Part shown: positions 6,630-13,637 of the stretch, in pieces
Numbering within the stretch: position 1 is the stretch's first letter
Layout of the letters: each line of letters opens with the position of its first letter
Origin: GWA2-46-10 sp964361435
GTDB lineage: Bacteria > Patescibacteriota > Minisyncoccia > UBA6257 > Colwellbacteraceae
Assembly (NCBI GenBank): GCA_964361435.1
Contig: CAYIAN010000002.1
Span: 1-28,864, forward strand
Reading direction: 5' to 3'
Length of the DNA: 28,864 nt
Translations under genes and position numbers: made by a program
The notes under the pieces: generated by a model
What the model was told of the DNA's origin: nothing
The model's database searches: none
Seen by the model: only the letters and a program-made list of their open reading frames with translations

Positions 6630-7964
6630 ATGACTAGTCTCAGAGACTCCATAGATACAACCCTATCGGGGGTCGGCAAGCGCTTTGGGAGTCAACTCAA
6701 GAAGTTGGGCGTAAAAACAGTCAAAGACCTTCTCTGGCATTTCCCTACCAGATACGAAGACCGCAGCGAAATTTTTAAAGTCTCGGAGCTTAAAAACGGC
6801 GAAGAGGTCACTATCAAAGGTATCGTCCAAAAGACCGCCACCCGCCGTATTCCATACCGCCACCTTGCTATCACTGAAGTCTCAATTATAGACGAAGACG
6901 GTTCCCCAATCACGGTTACTTTTTTCAACCAACCTTACGTTGAAAATGCATTGAAGGTTGGAAAGACGGCTAACTTCTCCGGAAGGGTGGGAACATACAA
7001 AGGAAAAGTTACACTGCAATCTCCTGTATACGAGCTAACTGAAGTCCGAGGCAAAGAAAAGGAAACCCAACACACTGGGAGGTTAGTTCCTATATACAAA
7101 GAAACCAAAGGAATCACTTCAAGGGGGTTAAGATTTATTATCAAACCGATCTTAGACAATCTGGAACAACTTCCTGAATATATTCCCCAATACATTTTGA
7201 AATCCTTAGACCTGCCGGATGTAAACCAAGCTTTGCAAGACATCCATTTTCCGGAGAAAGAAAAAGACGCTCTCCGTGCTTTTAAAAGTTTCGCTTTCAG
7301 AGATCTTCTTTTGCTCCAACTGCGAAACCTCCAAGAAAGAGCCAAGCTGCAAAAACTGGAAGCTTATCCTATAACGCACGACAAAGAAGAATTAGAAAAA
7401 CTCTTAAACTTCCTGCCCTTCGAACTCACCTCCTCTCAAAAGAAAAGCCTGGATGAAATTATAAAAGACATGACGCGCTCTCACCCCATGAACCGTCTTC
7501 TCCAGGGAGATGTGGGATCTGGAAAGACTATCGTTGCCGGTATCGCCGGACTTCTTGCAGTTAACCAAAGGTGTCAAGTGGCCTTTATGGCTCCCACCGA
7601 AATTCTCGCTCGCCAACATTACAAAACCCTCACTAAATTCTTTGAAGAATACGACGGGGGTATTGCGCTTCTAACCTCCAAAGAAGCAAAGATCTTCTAC
7701 GGAGAAAACTTGGAAGCGGAGACTAAAAAGATGGATCTTGTCAAAAAGATTACCTCCGGTGAAGTAGGCATAATCATTGGCACCCACGCCCTTATCCAAA
7801 AGCAAATAACCTTTAATAAACTGGGGTTGGTGGTTATTGACGAGCAGCACCGCTTTGGCGTACAGCAAAGGGCAGAACTCACTAAGACAACCTCCATAAC
7901 AGAGACCGGGGACTGGAAGGGCGCGCACCCCGGGCGGGGGGCACCAGCTCACGCACAATTCTAG
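6630..7964 (+). CDS. recG: RecG DNA helicase, N-terminal part (broken at assembly gap)
   Basis: RecG is a double-stranded-DNA translocase that remodels stalled replication forks and Holliday junctions. The N-terminal wedge/OB-fold domain is visible at about residues 55-140 (GEEVTIKGIVQK to SPVYELTEV). Helicase domain 1 has GDVGSGKT (293-300), APTEILARQH (321-330), GTHALIQ (384-390) and DEQH (404-407), followed by RFGVQQRAEL. Agreement with RecG ends at about residue 420-430. The last residues (KGAHPGRGAPAHAQF) do not resemble RecG, and the frame stops just before the Ns. The true protein continues as the C-terminal part starting after the gap, so this is one gene interrupted by an assembly defect. 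The ATG at 6630 fits the family N-terminus. Confidence 0.93.
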   Translation: MTSLRDSIDTTLSGVGKRFGSQLKKLGVKTVKDLLWHFPTRYEDRSEIFKVSELKNGEEVTIKGIVQKTATRRIPYRHLAITEVSIIDEDGSPITVTFFNQPYVENALKVGKTANFSGRVGTYKGKVTLQSPVYELTEVRGKEKETQHTGRLVPIYKETKGITSRGLRFIIKPILDNLEQLPEYIPQYILKSLDLPDVNQALQDIHFPEKEKDALRAFKSFAFRDLLLLQLRNLQERAKLQKLEAYPITHDKEELEKLLNFLPFELTSSQKKSLDEIIKDMTRSHPMNRLLQGDVGSGKTIVAGIAGLLAVNQRCQVAFMAPTEILARQHYKTLTKFFEEYDGGIALLTSKEAKIFYGENLEAETKKMDLVKKITSGEVGIIIGTHALIQKQITFNKLGLVVIDEQHRFGVQQRAELTKTTSITETGDWKGAHPGRGAPAHAQF

Positions 7965-7989
7965 AAGAGCGATCAGGATNNNNNNNNNN
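7921..7989. other. Scaffold gap (10 N) with doubtful flanking bases
   Basis: Ten N characters occupy 7980-7989. The roughly 59 bases before them are far more GC-rich than the surrounding recG sequence, do not encode RecG-like residues and contain an in-frame stop. In RecG about 15-25 residues normally separate the QRAEL and MSATP motifs, whereas here 116 positions including the Ns lie between them and the frame is not kept. This points to a poor contig end and not to a biological insertion. Confidence 0.75.
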
Positions 7990-7996
7990 TCTCTCC

Positions 7997-8839
7997 ATGA
8001 GCGCCACCCCCATCCCTCGCACCCTCACTATGACCATCTTCGGCAACCTCGATCTTTCTTTAATAGACGAACTCCCCAAAGGCAGAAAACCCATCATTAC
8101 CAAAATCGTAGACCCCACCAACAGAAACAAGGCATACCAGTTTATAAAAGAACAAATCCAATCAGGAAGACAAACTTTCGTAATCTGCCCCCGCATTGAG
8201 GAATCCGAACACGTGGGTGAGATCGTTACTTCCAAACAAAAAGCGGTCTGGGAGGTTAGGGCGGTCAAAGTAGAATACGAAAAGTTATCCAAGGAGATCT
8301 TCCACGATCTTAAAGTCTCAATGCTGCATGGAAAAATGAAGACATTGGAAAAAACAGCCGTTATGAAAACCTTTGTTGAGGGAAAATGCGATATCGTTGT
8401 CTCTACTTCCGTAGTCGAAGTGGGAGTCGATGTGCCAAACGTCACCATCATGTTAATCGAAGGGGCGGATCGCTTTGGTCTGGCCCAACTTTATCAATTC
8501 CGGGGACGCGTAGGACGAGGCGAACATCAATCGTATTGTCTCCTCTTCACTGATTCAAAAACTGAAAGTACCGCGAGGCGTCTTGAATCTTTAATTCAAG
8601 CGAAGAATGGATTTGAACTTGCGGAGATGGATTTACATCTTCGAGGCCCTGGAGAATTTCTGGGAGACACTCAAACCGGCATGCCGGATTTAACTCTCAA
8701 GGCTTTGCAAAATCCGGAGCTTTTGAAAACTGCCGAAGAGAAAGCAAAAGAATTATTAGACAAATCTCCAACTCTGGAGACATACCCCTTACTCGCGAAA
8801 AGACTTAATCAGTTCAGGGAAGAAGTTCACTTAGAATAA
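7997..8839 (+). CDS. recG: RecG DNA helicase, C-terminal part
   Basis: This continues recG after the scaffold gap; the codons for Leu-Ser just before the ATG (7991-7996) are already in frame, so coding really begins at the gap. It carries MSATPIPRTL (motif III region), helicase domain 2 with FVICPRIEES, MLHGKMK and STSVVEVGVDVPN (motif V). GADRFGLAQLYQFRGRVGRG (motif VI) and the RecG C-terminal TRG-type hairpin region around GPGEFLGDTQTGMPDL follow. That last motif separates RecG from other superfamily 2 helicases such as Mfd. The ATG at 7997 is an internal methionine and not a start. The protein ends normally in a hydrophilic tail. Confidence 0.93.
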   Translation: MSATPIPRTLTMTIFGNLDLSLIDELPKGRKPIITKIVDPTNRNKAYQFIKEQIQSGRQTFVICPRIEESEHVGEIVTSKQKAVWEVRAVKVEYEKLSKEIFHDLKVSMLHGKMKTLEKTAVMKTFVEGKCDIVVSTSVVEVGVDVPNVTIMLIEGADRFGLAQLYQFRGRVGRGEHQSYCLLFTDSKTESTARRLESLIQAKNGFELAEMDLHLRGPGEFLGDTQTGMPDLTLKALQNPELLKTAEEKAKELLDKSPTLETYPLLAKRLNQFREEVHLE

Positions 8840-8883
8840 CTTGTTTATATCTACGCTTGAAGACGCTAGTCAATCTGATAGGG

Positions 8884-8889
8884 TATAAT
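8884..8889 (+). promoter_or_regulatory. -10 element (perfect TATAAT) for the sigma-factor operon
   Basis: A perfect TATAAT ends 10 bases before the ATG at 8900 and gives an expected leader of only a few bases. A TTGAAG lies 21 bases upstream, too far for a standard -35. The promoter may therefore depend on the -10 alone, or on another factor. Confidence 0.5.
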
Positions 8890-8899
8890 TCTATAGCTA

Positions 8900-9202
8900 A
8901 TGAAGTTATCTACGTCAATAACTGTTGTTGCCCTAACTCTCGGCGTAGCTTTCTTTGCCTACTCCACCCGTGACCAAGAGACCTTTCCTACACCCCTCCA
9001 GGCTAATATCGTGAAATCTTTACCCGAAGAACCGGATGCCGCAGAAGCGCCAGAAAACCCAAAGCCAGTAGCAGAAGTGGAAATAACCTCCACCAGGGGG
9101 TTAGATGAGGAATTCAGCTCCATTTTGGAAGGGTACGCGGAGATCCAAAGCGATTTTGACCGCCTAGAACCTGAGAAAACGGCTACCGGAGCCAGTAACT
9201 AA
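8900..9202 (+). CDS. Small membrane-anchored or exported protein, first gene of ECF operon
   Basis: A 100-residue protein with a single N-terminal hydrophobic helix (about residues 6-21, SITVVALTLGVAFFAY). It is followed by an acidic, proline- and alanine-rich linker (30-65) and a short helical end (70-90). No lipobox cysteine is present, so it is either anchored or cleaved as a signal peptide. I recognise no family. It begins the four-gene sigma-factor operon, 21 bases before the sigma gene, with a perfect TATAAT upstream. A role as a signal-sensing partner of the sigma system is an inference from position. Confidence 0.75.
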   Translation: MKLSTSITVVALTLGVAFFAYSTRDQETFPTPLQANIVKSLPEEPDAAEAPENPKPVAEVEITSTRGLDEEFSSILEGYAEIQSDFDRLEPEKTATGASN

Positions 9203-9223
9203 GCCAAGAGTATTCCGTTTTAA

Positions 9224-9763
9224 ATGATGGAGGGTGAGAAAAACCTCGTAGAAAAAGCTAGAAAGGGAAATTCCGAGGCATTCGGGTCTCTTTACGACTA
9301 TTATCTGCCTAGAATCTATCGTTTCGTGCTCTTTAAGGTGAGTCACAAACAGCAGGCGGAAGATATCACTCAGCATGCCTTTATGAAGGCGTGGGAGGGC
9401 ATGGGAGGCTACAAGCCCCAAGGACACCCCTTTGGTAGCTGGCTCTACCGAATAGCCCGCAACAGCGTGATAGACTACTATCGCCAGAACGAGCTCCAGG
9501 TAGATATCGAGGAAATTTCTCCGGAGGCCCTCGGCATTGATAATTCACTACTCGCCAAGCTCGAAGTTAAGTTTGAGTGGGAAAAGGTCCTGAGGGCGAT
9601 TAATACCCTCAATACGGTTGAGCAAGATGTACTCATCATGCGCTTTGTAGAAGACTTACCTCACGAAGAAGTAGCCGTGGCAGTACAAAAGAGTGAAAGT
9701 GCAGTCAAGGTGATTCAACACCGCGCTATCAAGAAACTAAAGGAAGCACTATCTAGAAAATGA
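9224..9763 (+). CDS. ECF-type sigma-70 family RNA polymerase sigma factor
   Basis: A 179-residue sigma factor with only regions 2 and 4, the layout of extracytoplasmic-function (group 4) sigmas. Region 2 spans about 20-90. It includes AFGSLYDYYLPRIYRFV, the region 2.2 core ending HAFMKAWE, and PFGSWLYRIARNSVIDYYR for -10 recognition. Region 4 spans about 120-175 and has an HTH (LPHEEVAVAVQKSESAVKVI) followed by HRAIKKLKE. It directs RNA polymerase to a dedicated promoter set. Two Met codons start the frame (9224, 9227) and no Shine-Dalgarno precedes them. Its stop overlaps the start of the next gene by 4 bases (ATGA), so the sigma and its membrane partner are translationally coupled. Confidence 0.92.
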   Translation: MMEGEKNLVEKARKGNSEAFGSLYDYYLPRIYRFVLFKVSHKQQAEDITQHAFMKAWEGMGGYKPQGHPFGSWLYRIARNSVIDYYRQNELQVDIEEISPEALGIDNSLLAKLEVKFEWEKVLRAINTLNTVEQDVLIMRFVEDLPHEEVAVAVQKSESAVKVIQHRAIKKLKEALSRK

Positions 9764-10188
9764 AAGAGGAACACCTAATTAAACAGTTATCTATTCTAAA
9801 GAGCGTCCAGCCCGATGCTGATTTTGCGAGAACTGCTCGCACTACTATTCTATACAGAAGTGAACCCGCGCCGGTCCGTTTCTTCGGCTTAGGCCAAAGC
9901 TTGAGTAACACTCTATCTATCGGGTTAGTGATTATGTTTTTTGTCTTCGTTGCTCTGGGTGGAGTAGCCACCGTGTTCCGTAACCCTCTCTCCCCCACTT
10001 TTCAGGGAGTAGACGAAGAAAGTCTCGCTAGTGAGGCCGGTTCTATTAATCAAACCATCGACGCTCATCTTAACGAAGTCGCCTATCTTTCCAGAGAGCA
10101 GAATAAGTTGGTTATGGCTGCCCCCAGTGAAACCGCCAACACCGATGAAGAGATTGACCTCCTACTCACTCAGGCTAAAAGTTACTAG
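9760..10188 (+). CDS. Single-pass membrane protein, candidate anti-sigma factor
   Basis: A 142-residue protein with an N-terminal soluble segment (1-48), one membrane helix (about 49-72, LSIGLVIMFFVFVALGGVAT) and a C-terminal outer segment (75-142) rich in Ser, Glu and Asn. This topology, and coupling to the sigma gene by a 4-base overlap, match anti-sigma factors that hold the sigma at the membrane. The zinc-binding HxxxCxxC motif of the common ZAS class is absent and there are no cysteines. If it is an anti-sigma it belongs to another class. The N-terminal LKSVQPDADFARTARTTIL resembles segments I associate with sigma-linked proteins of the same bacteria. That is recollection and was not checked. 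Confidence 0.72.
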   Translation: MKEEHLIKQLSILKSVQPDADFARTARTTILYRSEPAPVRFFGLGQSLSNTLSIGLVIMFFVFVALGGVATVFRNPLSPTFQGVDEESLASEAGSINQTIDAHLNEVAYLSREQNKLVMAAPSETANTDEEIDLLLTQAKSY

Positions 10189-10190
10189 AA

Positions 10191-11009
10191 ATGAAACAAT
10201 TTATTAAATACCTTTCTTTAGCCGCCTTCTTTTCTCTGACTTTTGTTGTCAACCCCACTGCCAAAGCCGAAGGCATGGACTTCGCGCAGCTTATTGTGGC
10301 TGATGATGTCGCCCCCGAGGAACGCTTGGCCAAGAAAATAGAGCTCACCACGGACGCTCTCAAAAAGGCGGATGAAAGAGTGGTTGAAATGCGTACCAAG
10401 CTCGAGGCTATAAAGTTCGAGGATGAGACTCCCGAGCTAGAGCTACGCAATAAACTGATAGAGCGTGCTGATCAGTACAGTGTCTTCTACAACGAAAAGC
10501 TTGTGGCCCTTGCTGCAGTCCAAACTATAGAAGAAGTTGATCTTCTGATCGACGCCGTGATTGTATACAGAGAAGGGATTTATGCCACTGGGGCCAAGGA
10601 AATCCTTGAGTTCGTCCTCGTGTATTCATATACTCCGTCAGTTCTCGTTCTTGCAGATGAAAGGATGGAAAATATTTTGAAAGACGTAACGAGATTGGAG
10701 GGATTGGAATTAATTGAACCGAGCACTTTTGTTTCAGGAACGGATGAGGCCAAAATAATTTTACAGAAAGCCCACGATCTGCAAACCCAGGCTGCTACTT
10801 TGCTTATGGAAAACTATGTGGCCTCTCTCCTTATCGCTCCGGAAATTCAACCCTTGGAACTAGAGGCAGTTCCCGTGGAAGTTGCTCCAGTTATTCCAGG
10901 AGTAACACCGAGGGTACTTGCAGAGCAAAGTCTTGCGGAAGTCAAAAAACTCTACGAGTTGTTTATAGAAACGGGGAGTAAGGTTGGCGAAACCCTAGGG
11001 ATTAACTAA
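10191..11009 (+). CDS. Exported helical protein of the ECF operon
   Basis: A 272-residue protein with a clear signal peptide: positive MKQFIK, hydrophobic core to about residue 20 and a likely cut after AKA (about 26). The rest is predicted to be almost all helix, with charged heptad-like stretches (40-75 and 100-140), and contains no cysteine. A proline- and valine-rich segment at 222-245 (PLELEAVPVEVAPVIPGV) precedes a last helix. It starts 2 bases after the previous stop and is followed by a strong terminator, so it ends the operon. Helical exported proteins next to ECF sigmas are known (for example those with the DUF5667 domain). Membership in that domain is a possibility, not established here. 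Confidence 0.75.
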   Translation: MKQFIKYLSLAAFFSLTFVVNPTAKAEGMDFAQLIVADDVAPEERLAKKIELTTDALKKADERVVEMRTKLEAIKFEDETPELELRNKLIERADQYSVFYNEKLVALAAVQTIEEVDLLIDAVIVYREGIYATGAKEILEFVLVYSYTPSVLVLADERMENILKDVTRLEGLELIEPSTFVSGTDEAKIILQKAHDLQTQAATLLMENYVASLLIAPEIQPLELEAVPVEVAPVIPGVTPRVLAEQSLAEVKKLYELFIETGSKVGETLGIN

Positions 11010-11020
11010 GGAAGATAGAC

Positions 11021-11056
11021 AAAAGTAAAAGCCCCAGTAGTGGGGCTTTTACTTTT
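11021..11056. terminator. Bidirectional rho-independent terminator
   Basis: A perfect 16-bp stem (11021-11036 with 11041-11056) has a 4-base loop GTAG. The stem is AAAAGTAAAAGCCCCA and its complement, so a run of A precedes and a run of T follows the GC core on both strands. It sits between the sigma operon (plus) and HU (minus) and should serve both. Confidence 0.93.
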
Positions 11057-11070
11057 AGTTACCGAAACGT

Positions 11071-11346
11071 TTAGGCAACTGCGTCCTTTAGTCCCTTACC
11101 GGCACTAAATTTAGGCACAGTTTTGGCACCAATCTGAATCTTCTGGCCTGTCCTCGGGTTAATACCCTGACGAGCGGCGCGCTTGGAAACCTTGAAGGTT
11201 CCAAATCCTGGTACGGCCACCTCTTCGCCGCGGCTCATGGCCTTGGCAATCGAGTCAAATACCGCATCCACCGCAGCTTCAGCATCACGCTTGGTCGCAA
11301 GACCAGCTACTGACTGCACTTGTTCTACTAATTCAGCTTTCTTCAT
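11071..11346 (-). CDS. HU-family nucleoid DNA-binding protein
   Basis: A 91-residue histone-like protein, the usual HU length. The dimerising helices are in MKKAELVEQVQSVAGLATKR and the following AAVDAVFDSIAKAM. The core GEEVAVPGFGTFKVSKRAAR leads to the DNA-gripping beta arm with RQGINPRTGQKI, and the end is VPKFSAGKGLKDAV. HU bends and compacts DNA as a dimer. It cannot be told from IHF subunits by sequence alone, but its single copy here and arm residues favour HU. A TATAAT lies about 50 bases before the ATG, so unlike many neighbours it has a leader. The stop is 15 bases from the shared terminator. Confidence 0.96.
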   Translation of the reverse strand: MKKAELVEQVQSVAGLATKRDAEAAVDAVFDSIAKAMSRGEEVAVPGFGTFKVSKRAARQGINPRTGQKIQIGAKTVPKFSAGKGLKDAVA

Positions 11347-11397
11347 TTATAAACAAATCTTTTCCCGACCTTTCTTTTACCGAAATCTGGTTTAATA

Positions 11398-11403
11398 ATT
11401 ATA
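11398..11403 (-). promoter_or_regulatory. -10 element (TATAAT) for the HU gene
   Basis: On the minus strand GG precedes a perfect TATAAT, about 51 bases before the HU start. A weak TTTAGT lies 17 bases upstream as a possible -35. The leader contains AAAGG and GGGAAAAG stretches. Confidence 0.5.
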
Positions 11404-11454
11404 CCAAAAATCGCTTAAACACTAAACTTTTTGAGTCAAGAAGGCAAATCCACT

Positions 11455-12975
11455 CTATTTAGCGTACTCAACCGCTCTGGTTTCCCTAATAACGTTGACT
11501 TTGATTTCACCCGGGTAGTTAAGATCGGACTTGATCTTGCCGGCTATATCCCTTGCAAGCTGCAGAGCCCCAAAGTCGTCTATTTTCTCGGGAATGACGA
11601 AGATTCTAAGCTCCCTGCCCGCTGAAACAGCGTATGCCTGAGCCACTCCCTCAAAACTCGTCGCAACCTTCTCTAAGTCGTCTAGACGCTTGATATAGTG
11701 CTCCAGAGAGCCTCTCCTGGCTCCAGGCCTCGCGGCTGAAAGGGCATCCACGGCGGCCACGATAAATGACTCCGGGGTGGAGAAAGGGTAATCGTCGTGG
11801 TGGGACTCCATGGCCTTAACTACGGCATCCGACACCCCGTACTTACTAAGGATCTTCCTGCCTAACTCTACATGCGTTCCCTCAACCTCGTGATCAATGG
11901 CTTTCCCAATATCGTGAAGTAACGCTCCCTTTTTGGCCACCTCGACATCCACTCCCAACTCCGCGGCTATCATACCCGCCAAATGGGCCATTTCCACTGA
12001 GTGGTTCAAAACATTTTGCCCAAAACTGGTACGGAAGTTCAACCTTCCTAAAAGGTGGATAATTTCCTTTGGGAGATCAAAGATGCCCGTCTCATAGGCG
12101 GCCTCTTCTCCGATCTCGTACATGCGCTTTTCAATTTCCGCCTTTGCCTCCTCTACTCTTTCTTCAATTTTCGCCGGTTGAATGCGTCCGTCCTTAACGA
12201 GCTTGGCCAGAGCCAACCGTGCTATTTCTCTGCGAAGCGGATCGAAGGATGAGATGATAATGGTTTCCGGAGTTTCATCAATAATGAGCTCTGTGCCGGT
12301 CAAGCGCTCTATGGCCCTGATGTTTCTTCCCTCTCTTCCAATAATCTTTCCTTTCAAATCCTCTGAGGGGAGGGTGAAAGTTGAAGTAGTGATGTCAGAA
12401 ACATGCGTACGGGCATAGCGCTGCATGGCTGCAGTCATTATTTCCATACTTTTCTTTTCAAACTCTTCTTTCCGCTCATGAGATAATTGATGTATCGCCT
12501 GGACTAAATCTTCCTTATATTGATCTTTTACCTCATCAATGAGTTTGTTCTTTGCCTCCTCTGCTGTCATCCCAGAGATTTTAGCCAGATCCTCTTGGAC
12601 GCGCGCTCGGGTACTTTCAAAGTCTTTAAGCGCATTCTCCAGCTCGCTTTCTTTGCCAATTAAACTCTTTTTCGCTTCTTCTATTTCTTTTTCCTTAGTA
12701 TCAAAAGTCCCCTCCTTCTCTATGAGCCGTTCTTCTAACTTGGTGAGGGTAGATTTACGTTCCTTTTCTTCTTGGCGCGCCTCATCTATTAAAGAAGCCG
12801 CTTTACCCTTAGCTTCCAAAATTATCTCTTGAGCTTGAGTTTTAGCTTTTTGAGCTTCTTCTTCGAGTTTTTCCCCTTGATTACTCCTGAGTCTTGAGGC
12901 AACCTGTTGCCTCAGAAAGTACCCTACTGCCGCCCCCAAAAGCACAAACAACGCCACTGTGAGTGTCTGGTTCAT
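11455..12975 (-). CDS. rny: Ribonuclease Y
   Basis: A 506-residue endoribonuclease that starts mRNA decay at the membrane. Domains in order are an N-terminal membrane helix (5-21), a long charged coiled coil (about 30-180), a KH RNA-binding domain with LKGKIIGREGRNIRAIE (207-223), and an HD metal-dependent domain with NHSVEMAHL (324-332), LLHDIGKAIDHE (352-363) and ESHHDDYPF (390-398). The C-terminal ELRIFVIPEKIDD and the PGEIKVNVIRETRAVEYAK end are typical of RNase Y. Length is close to the usual 510-520. The gene has its own promoter with TTGACA and 17-base spacing. It follows the toxin gene by 88 bases and could also be reached by read-through from it. Confidence 0.96.
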   Translation of the reverse strand: MNQTLTVALFVLLGAAVGYFLRQQVASRLRSNQGEKLEEEAQKAKTQAQEIILEAKGKAASLIDEARQEEKERKSTLTKLEERLIEKEGTFDTKEKEIEEAKKSLIGKESELENALKDFESTRARVQEDLAKISGMTAEEAKNKLIDEVKDQYKEDLVQAIHQLSHERKEEFEKKSMEIMTAAMQRYARTHVSDITTSTFTLPSEDLKGKIIGREGRNIRAIERLTGTELIIDETPETIIISSFDPLRREIARLALAKLVKDGRIQPAKIEERVEEAKAEIEKRMYEIGEEAAYETGIFDLPKEIIHLLGRLNFRTSFGQNVLNHSVEMAHLAGMIAAELGVDVEVAKKGALLHDIGKAIDHEVEGTHVELGRKILSKYGVSDAVVKAMESHHDDYPFSTPESFIVAAVDALSAARPGARRGSLEHYIKRLDDLEKVATSFEGVAQAYAVSAGRELRIFVIPEKIDDFGALQLARDIAGKIKSDLNYPGEIKVNVIRETRAVEYAK

Positions 12976-13013
12976 AATTTATATTGGTTTTTATGAGTTT
13001 TTGCATGACCGTT

Positions 13014-13047
13014 AACCCATACTACTCTCCAGCTATGGGGTTGTCAA
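13014..13047 (-). promoter_or_regulatory. rny promoter with imperfect inverted repeat
   Basis: On the minus strand TTGACA (13047-13042) is 17 bases from TAGTAT (13024-13019). An imperfect inverted repeat, AACCCATA (13014-13021) with TATGGGGTT (13034-13042), brackets the -10 region and could be an operator or a hairpin at the start of the leader. Confidence 0.5.
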
Positions 13048-13063
13048 AAACAGTTCCTAACCT

Positions 13064-13324
13064 TTAGGAATATAGGTTACTGTGGGTATCCACCTTTAAA
13101 AACAAGACTGCATTCTTCCCTAGGGGTCGATAGACAGCTCTAATGTTACCCGTAATATTGATGCTAAAATGACCCTCCCCCCTACCTTTCAGCGCATGAT
13201 GGTTAAGGGTTGGATTGTTGGGGTCTGTTTTAAACAACCCCAGGCGTTGTATGAGTCTCTTCTGCTCACTAACCTTCAATTTTTTAGATTGCTTCACAAA
13301 ACTACGGTGTGTGAATATCTCCAT
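13064..13324 (-). CDS. RelE/ParE-superfamily toxin (mRNA interferase type)
   Basis: An 86-residue basic protein. The pattern FVKQSKKL, then NHHALKGRGEGHFSINITGN, then IRAVYRPLGKNAVLFLKVDTHSNLY matches the RelE/YafQ-type fold, including the conserved L-x-G turn, the Arg in IRAVY and the C-terminal T-H-x-x-L-Y. Such toxins cut mRNA on the ribosome. Its ATG directly follows the antitoxin stop with no gap, the standard antitoxin-toxin order. RelE, YafQ and ParE members look alike, so the target is inferred. It appears intact, with no frameshift. Confidence 0.88.
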   Translation of the reverse strand: MEIFTHRSFVKQSKKLKVSEQKRLIQRLGLFKTDPNNPTLNHHALKGRGEGHFSINITGNIRAVYRPLGKNAVLFLKVDTHSNLYS

Positions 13325-13600
13325 CTATATCCCAAGATGTTTAGCCAAGTCTTCTATCGAAGAAAAGCCCTTTGATTCATTTTTTCCCGCCTTGTAATCA
13401 GAAAAGGCTTTTTGTAGTTCTTTAAGTACTTGTGGTTTTAATTGGGGCTCTAAAGAAAAAGTTGCTTGTCCGCTACGAACAAACTCTCTTAGGCTAGCGT
13501 TTATGATTGTGCTAAGTGGCAAGCCCAACTCACCAGCAAGTGCTTGAGCCCTTTCTTTTGTATCCTTGTCTACTTTTACACTAATAACCGTTTTAGCCAT
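13325..13600 (-). CDS. RelB/DinJ-type ribbon-helix-helix antitoxin
   Basis: A 91-residue protein with an N-terminal ribbon-helix-helix: strand KTVISVKVDKDTKERAQ, then helices ALAGELGLPLSTIINASLRE. The C-terminal part (50-91) is the flexible toxin-binding tail, ending GFSSIEDLAKHLGI. RelB/DinJ antitoxins neutralise the toxin and repress their own promoter as dimers. Here the promoter overlaps an inverted repeat (TAACCGT, 10 bases, ACGGTTA), consistent with autoregulation. The ATG at 13600 lies 8 bases after the -10, so the mRNA is probably leaderless. The first gene of the pair is transcribed away from trxB. Confidence 0.88.
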   Translation of the reverse strand: MAKTVISVKVDKDTKERAQALAGELGLPLSTIINASLREFVRSGQATFSLEPQLKPQVLKELQKAFSDYKAGKNESKGFSSIEDLAKHLGI

Positions 13601-13601
13601 A

Positions 13602-13637
13602 TAACCGTAGTATATACAACGGTTAAATATATGTCAA
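13602..13637 (-). promoter_or_regulatory. Toxin-antitoxin promoter and operator
   Basis: On the minus strand TTGACA (13637-13632), 17 bases, TATACT (13614-13609) form a near-consensus promoter. The inverted repeat TAACCGT (13602-13608) and ACGGTTA (13619-13625) surrounds the -10, as expected for a site where bound antitoxin would block polymerase. The -10 ends 8 bases before the antitoxin ATG. Confidence 0.8.

Noticed and set aside
7882..8451. Minus-strand open frame spanning the run of Ns
   Set aside because: It includes undetermined bases and is antisense to recG. It is an artefact of the gap.
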